From Crossiella equi (GTDB taxonomy: Bacteria > Actinomycetota > Actinomycetes > Mycobacteriales > Pseudonocardiaceae), in contig NZ_JAGIOO010000001.1 of the NCBI RefSeq assembly GCF_017876755.1, positions 8,665,786-8,729,785 of the forward strand: 64,000 bases of DNA, read 5' to 3'. Both the position numbers and the translations under genes were made by a program. Numbering within the stretch: position 1 is the first letter of the stretch; each line of letters begins with the position of its first letter. The notes under the pieces were generated by a model. It was not told where the DNA came from, did no database searches, and saw only the letters and a list, made by a program, of their open reading frames with translations. This document shows positions 62,365 through 64,000 of the stretch, piece by piece.

Positions 62365-63688
62365 TCCCTCCCTCCGCCGGGCCTTCGGTGTGGCGGGTCA
62401 GGGTCTCGGCCAGCAGCGCGTGACCGTCCAGGCTGGCGGGCATCTGCGACCACCGCGCGATGTCGGTTTCGGTGACCCCGGGCAGGCGCTCCCACGCGGC
62501 GCGGGGCGGGACCTCCATGAGGGAGACCGCCTTGCCCCAGGCGTCCATGACCGCAGCCAGCGACCGGGTTTGCGTGTCTCGCCAACGGATCTCACCGGAC
62601 AGATCCGACCAGCCGTCCAGGTCTTGATCTGCCAGGGCGGCCAGGCGGTGCACCTGCTTCCAGGACTCGCCGTAGCTGGTGCGGCGTTCCCCCGCGCGGC
62701 GCTGCAACCCGGCCTCGGCCGCGTCCAGTGCATCGGCGGCGAGGTTGGCCAGGCCCCCGTGCAGGGAGTGCGGAGGGGTCTGGGTGAGCGCGCTCATGTG
62801 CCGCAGGATCTGTTCCAGGGCATCGATGTAGCCGCGCAGCTCGGTGGAGTCGAAGCTCCCGAAACGCGTGTCCGGGCTGTCGGAGTGCAGCAGCCGGTCC
62901 GGCCCGATCGCGGGTTCGTCGTCCTCGTCCAGCTCCAAGCCGGATGCCCAGCGCTGTCGGTGCGCGCCGTGCTCGGCGCTCTGCATCAACAGAAAGGCGT
63001 GGTAGTTGAACCTGTCCTGCATGGGAATCACCGGCTCGACCACGCCCGGGGAGTCCTCGTCCAAGTCGTCTTCGTCCAGGAACCGCACCACCGGGCACAC
63101 GCCCATGCCGTGGTTCTGGTGGGACAGGTAGGTCAGGCCAGTGCTGTCCTCGGCCAGGTCGTAGACGGCCTGATCATCCAGCAGCCGCAGCATGGTCCGG
63201 GGTCCCTGAGGGGTCCAGGACACCGAGCGGGCCAGCGCGTAGACCGGCCACTCATCGCCCGGGTCGGCGTAGACGGCGGTCAGCCTGCGCGGGGAGTAGC
63301 CCCGGATCACCGGCGAGGGCCGCCCCGGCAGGACCATGACGAAGCTGTTCCCGTACTTCAGGGCGGCCCTGTGCACGGCGGCCTGGTGGCGCTCCATGCC
63401 CGCCCCGCGCCAGCGCGCCAGCGCGGCCGTGACCACCTCCTCGGGGGCCTGCGAGCGGTAGCCGGTCACCACCAGGTTCTGCGACAGGATCTGCACCAGC
63501 AGGCGGCAGAAGTTCGTGCGGCTGCGGCGCAGGGTCCACAGGTAGGCCGCACGCGCGTGCCGGGGCGCGAACGGAAGATCATGGTCCCCGGTGACGTAGC
63601 GGTGCACCCGGATGTTGCGTTCCTGATCGGGCCACCGCTCCATGACCCGTGCGGCCACATCCACCGCGTCCCGCTGGCTCAACGGCAC
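62306..63688 (-). CDS. Portal protein (SPP1 gp6-like)
   Basis: 460 aa from GTG 63688. LRRSRTNFCRLLVQILSQNLVV, YGNSFVMVLPG, VIPMQDRFNYHAFLLMQSAE and TQTPPHSL match the SPP1-type portal family that forms the DNA-entry ring. First complete head gene after the terminase. Confidence 0.9.
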   Translation of the reverse strand: MPLSQRDAVDVAARVMERWPDQERNIRVHRYVTGDHDLPFAPRHARAAYLWTLRRSRTNFCRLLVQILSQNLVVTGYRSQAPEEVVTAALARWRGAGMERHQAAVHRAALKYGNSFVMVLPGRPSPVIRGYSPRRLTAVYADPGDEWPVYALARSVSWTPQGPRTMLRLLDDQAVYDLAEDSTGLTYLSHQNHGMGVCPVVRFLDEDDLDEDSPGVVEPVIPMQDRFNYHAFLLMQSAEHGAHRQRWASGLELDEDDEPAIGPDRLLHSDSPDTRFGSFDSTELRGYIDALEQILRHMSALTQTPPHSLHGGLANLAADALDAAEAGLQRRAGERRTSYGESWKQVHRLAALADQDLDGWSDLSGEIRWRDTQTRSLAAVMDAWGKAVSLMEVPPRAAWERLPGVTETDIARWSQMPASLDGHALLAETLTRHTEGPAEGGNAFSGNGIGSSPADPAVPP

Positions 63689-63716
63689 GGGACCACCTCC
63701 CGTATCCGTTGCTGTG

Positions 63717-64000
63717 TCAGTGGAAGACGCGGAGCTTGCCGCGCTTGCGCCGCTTGCGCTTGGCCCACTCCGGGGAGGCCAGCACCAGGCGGCGGACGTG
63801 CCGCGCGCCGATCAGGCACACGGCAAGGTCGATCTTATCGGGGGACTCAGCGGACTCCTTGCCGATGAGCAGCCCGTGCCGTCCCGGCCTGCGGCGTGCG
63901 TTGAGCATGTGCCGGGTCAGGCGCTCATCACCGTTGTGGGTCAAGGACTTCTCGCGGACATCGGTCAGCAGGCGCTTGACCGCAGGCGCGAACTCCGCGC
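63717..64000 (-). CDS. Terminase large subunit, 3' part only
   Basis: The frame is open to the window edge; only the last 94 codons are seen. TRHMLNARRR, GKESAESPDKIDLAVCLIGA and the basic tail (RKRRKRGKLRVFH) are the C-terminal end of a terminase nuclease domain, including the KIDLAV motif. The ATPase part lies outside the window. Confidence 0.8.
   Translation of the reverse strand, partial: AEFAPAVKRLLTDVREKSLTHNGDERLTRHMLNARRRPGRHGLLIGKESAESPDKIDLAVCLIGARHVRRLVLASPEWAKRKRRKRGKLRVFH

Larger units (their letters stand above)
47255..64000. mobile_element. Prophage (left part, continuing past the window edge)
   Basis: Serine integrase next to a split host gene, then lysis, tail, connector, capsid, scaffold, MuF-like, portal and terminase genes in order on the opposite strand. 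This is a siphovirus-type module (tape measure, tail-assembly frameshift, major tail protein). The structural genes look intact; regulation and replication genes are not in view. Confidence 0.93.

Overview
The window is very GC-rich DNA with GTG and TTG starts, tight 1-4 base gene overlaps, many LacI-type regulators, secreted GH6 and GH18 hydrolases and a chitinase-type actinobacterial promoter. This points to a filamentous actinomycete chromosome; the gene families would fit a member of the Pseudonocardiales, but that is inference. I could run no homology search, so every function here is read from motifs and context.

Left half (1-34 kb): a nonribosomal peptide cluster in two blocks. Block A (1-13.3 kb, + strand) holds the end of an NRPS (A-T-C-A-T), a diaminobutyrate-type aminotransferase, an ornithine-carbamoyltransferase-like enzyme with an altered active site, two LanB-like (lantibiotic dehydratase N-terminal family) proteins, a free adenylation domain, a threonine-dehydratase-like PLP enzyme and a free peptidyl carrier protein. 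Block B (23.9-34.5 kb) holds an MFS exporter, a second NRPS (C-A-T-C-A-T-TE) whose adenylation codes read as Thr and Asn, an AsnO/VioC-type Fe(II)/2-oxoglutarate oxygenase, a free aspartokinase-type ACT protein and a streptothricin-acetyltransferase-like GNAT. The terminal thioesterase has a cysteine nucleophile. Together they suggest a short peptide built from an aspartate-derived diamino acid, Thr and (hydroxy)Asn, exported by the MFS protein and perhaps detoxified by acetylation.

Between the blocks (13.3-23.8 kb) sits a carbohydrate-uptake and catabolism cassette: ABC transporter, two Gfo/Idh dehydrogenases, an NAD-dependent epimerase, a DHDPS-family aldolase, a NagZ-type GH3 and a LamG protein. 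Three copies of the palindrome CAAACGTTTG lie at its promoters, so it looks like one LacI regulon that has little to do with the peptide.

Middle (34.5-47 kb): accessory chromosome. It holds an intergenic mosaic of inverted and tandem repeats, a GH6 cellulase with a perfect CebR box, WYL, LacI (two) and TetR regulators, a decayed proline iminopeptidase, a secreted tripeptidyl-aminopeptidase-like hydrolase, a GH18 chitinase with a ricin-type lectin domain, and a universal stress protein.

Right end (about 47.26 kb to the edge): a prophage. It interrupts an SDR gene, carries a large serine integrase on the + strand beside the attachment site, and then has, on the - strand, terminase (cut by the window edge), portal, MuF-like protein, scaffold, P22-type coat protein, head-tail connectors, major tail protein, tail-assembly chaperones with a GGGAAAC slippery site, tape measure, tail tip proteins, endolysin and holin. 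No phage repressor is in view, and the other end of the prophage is outside the window.
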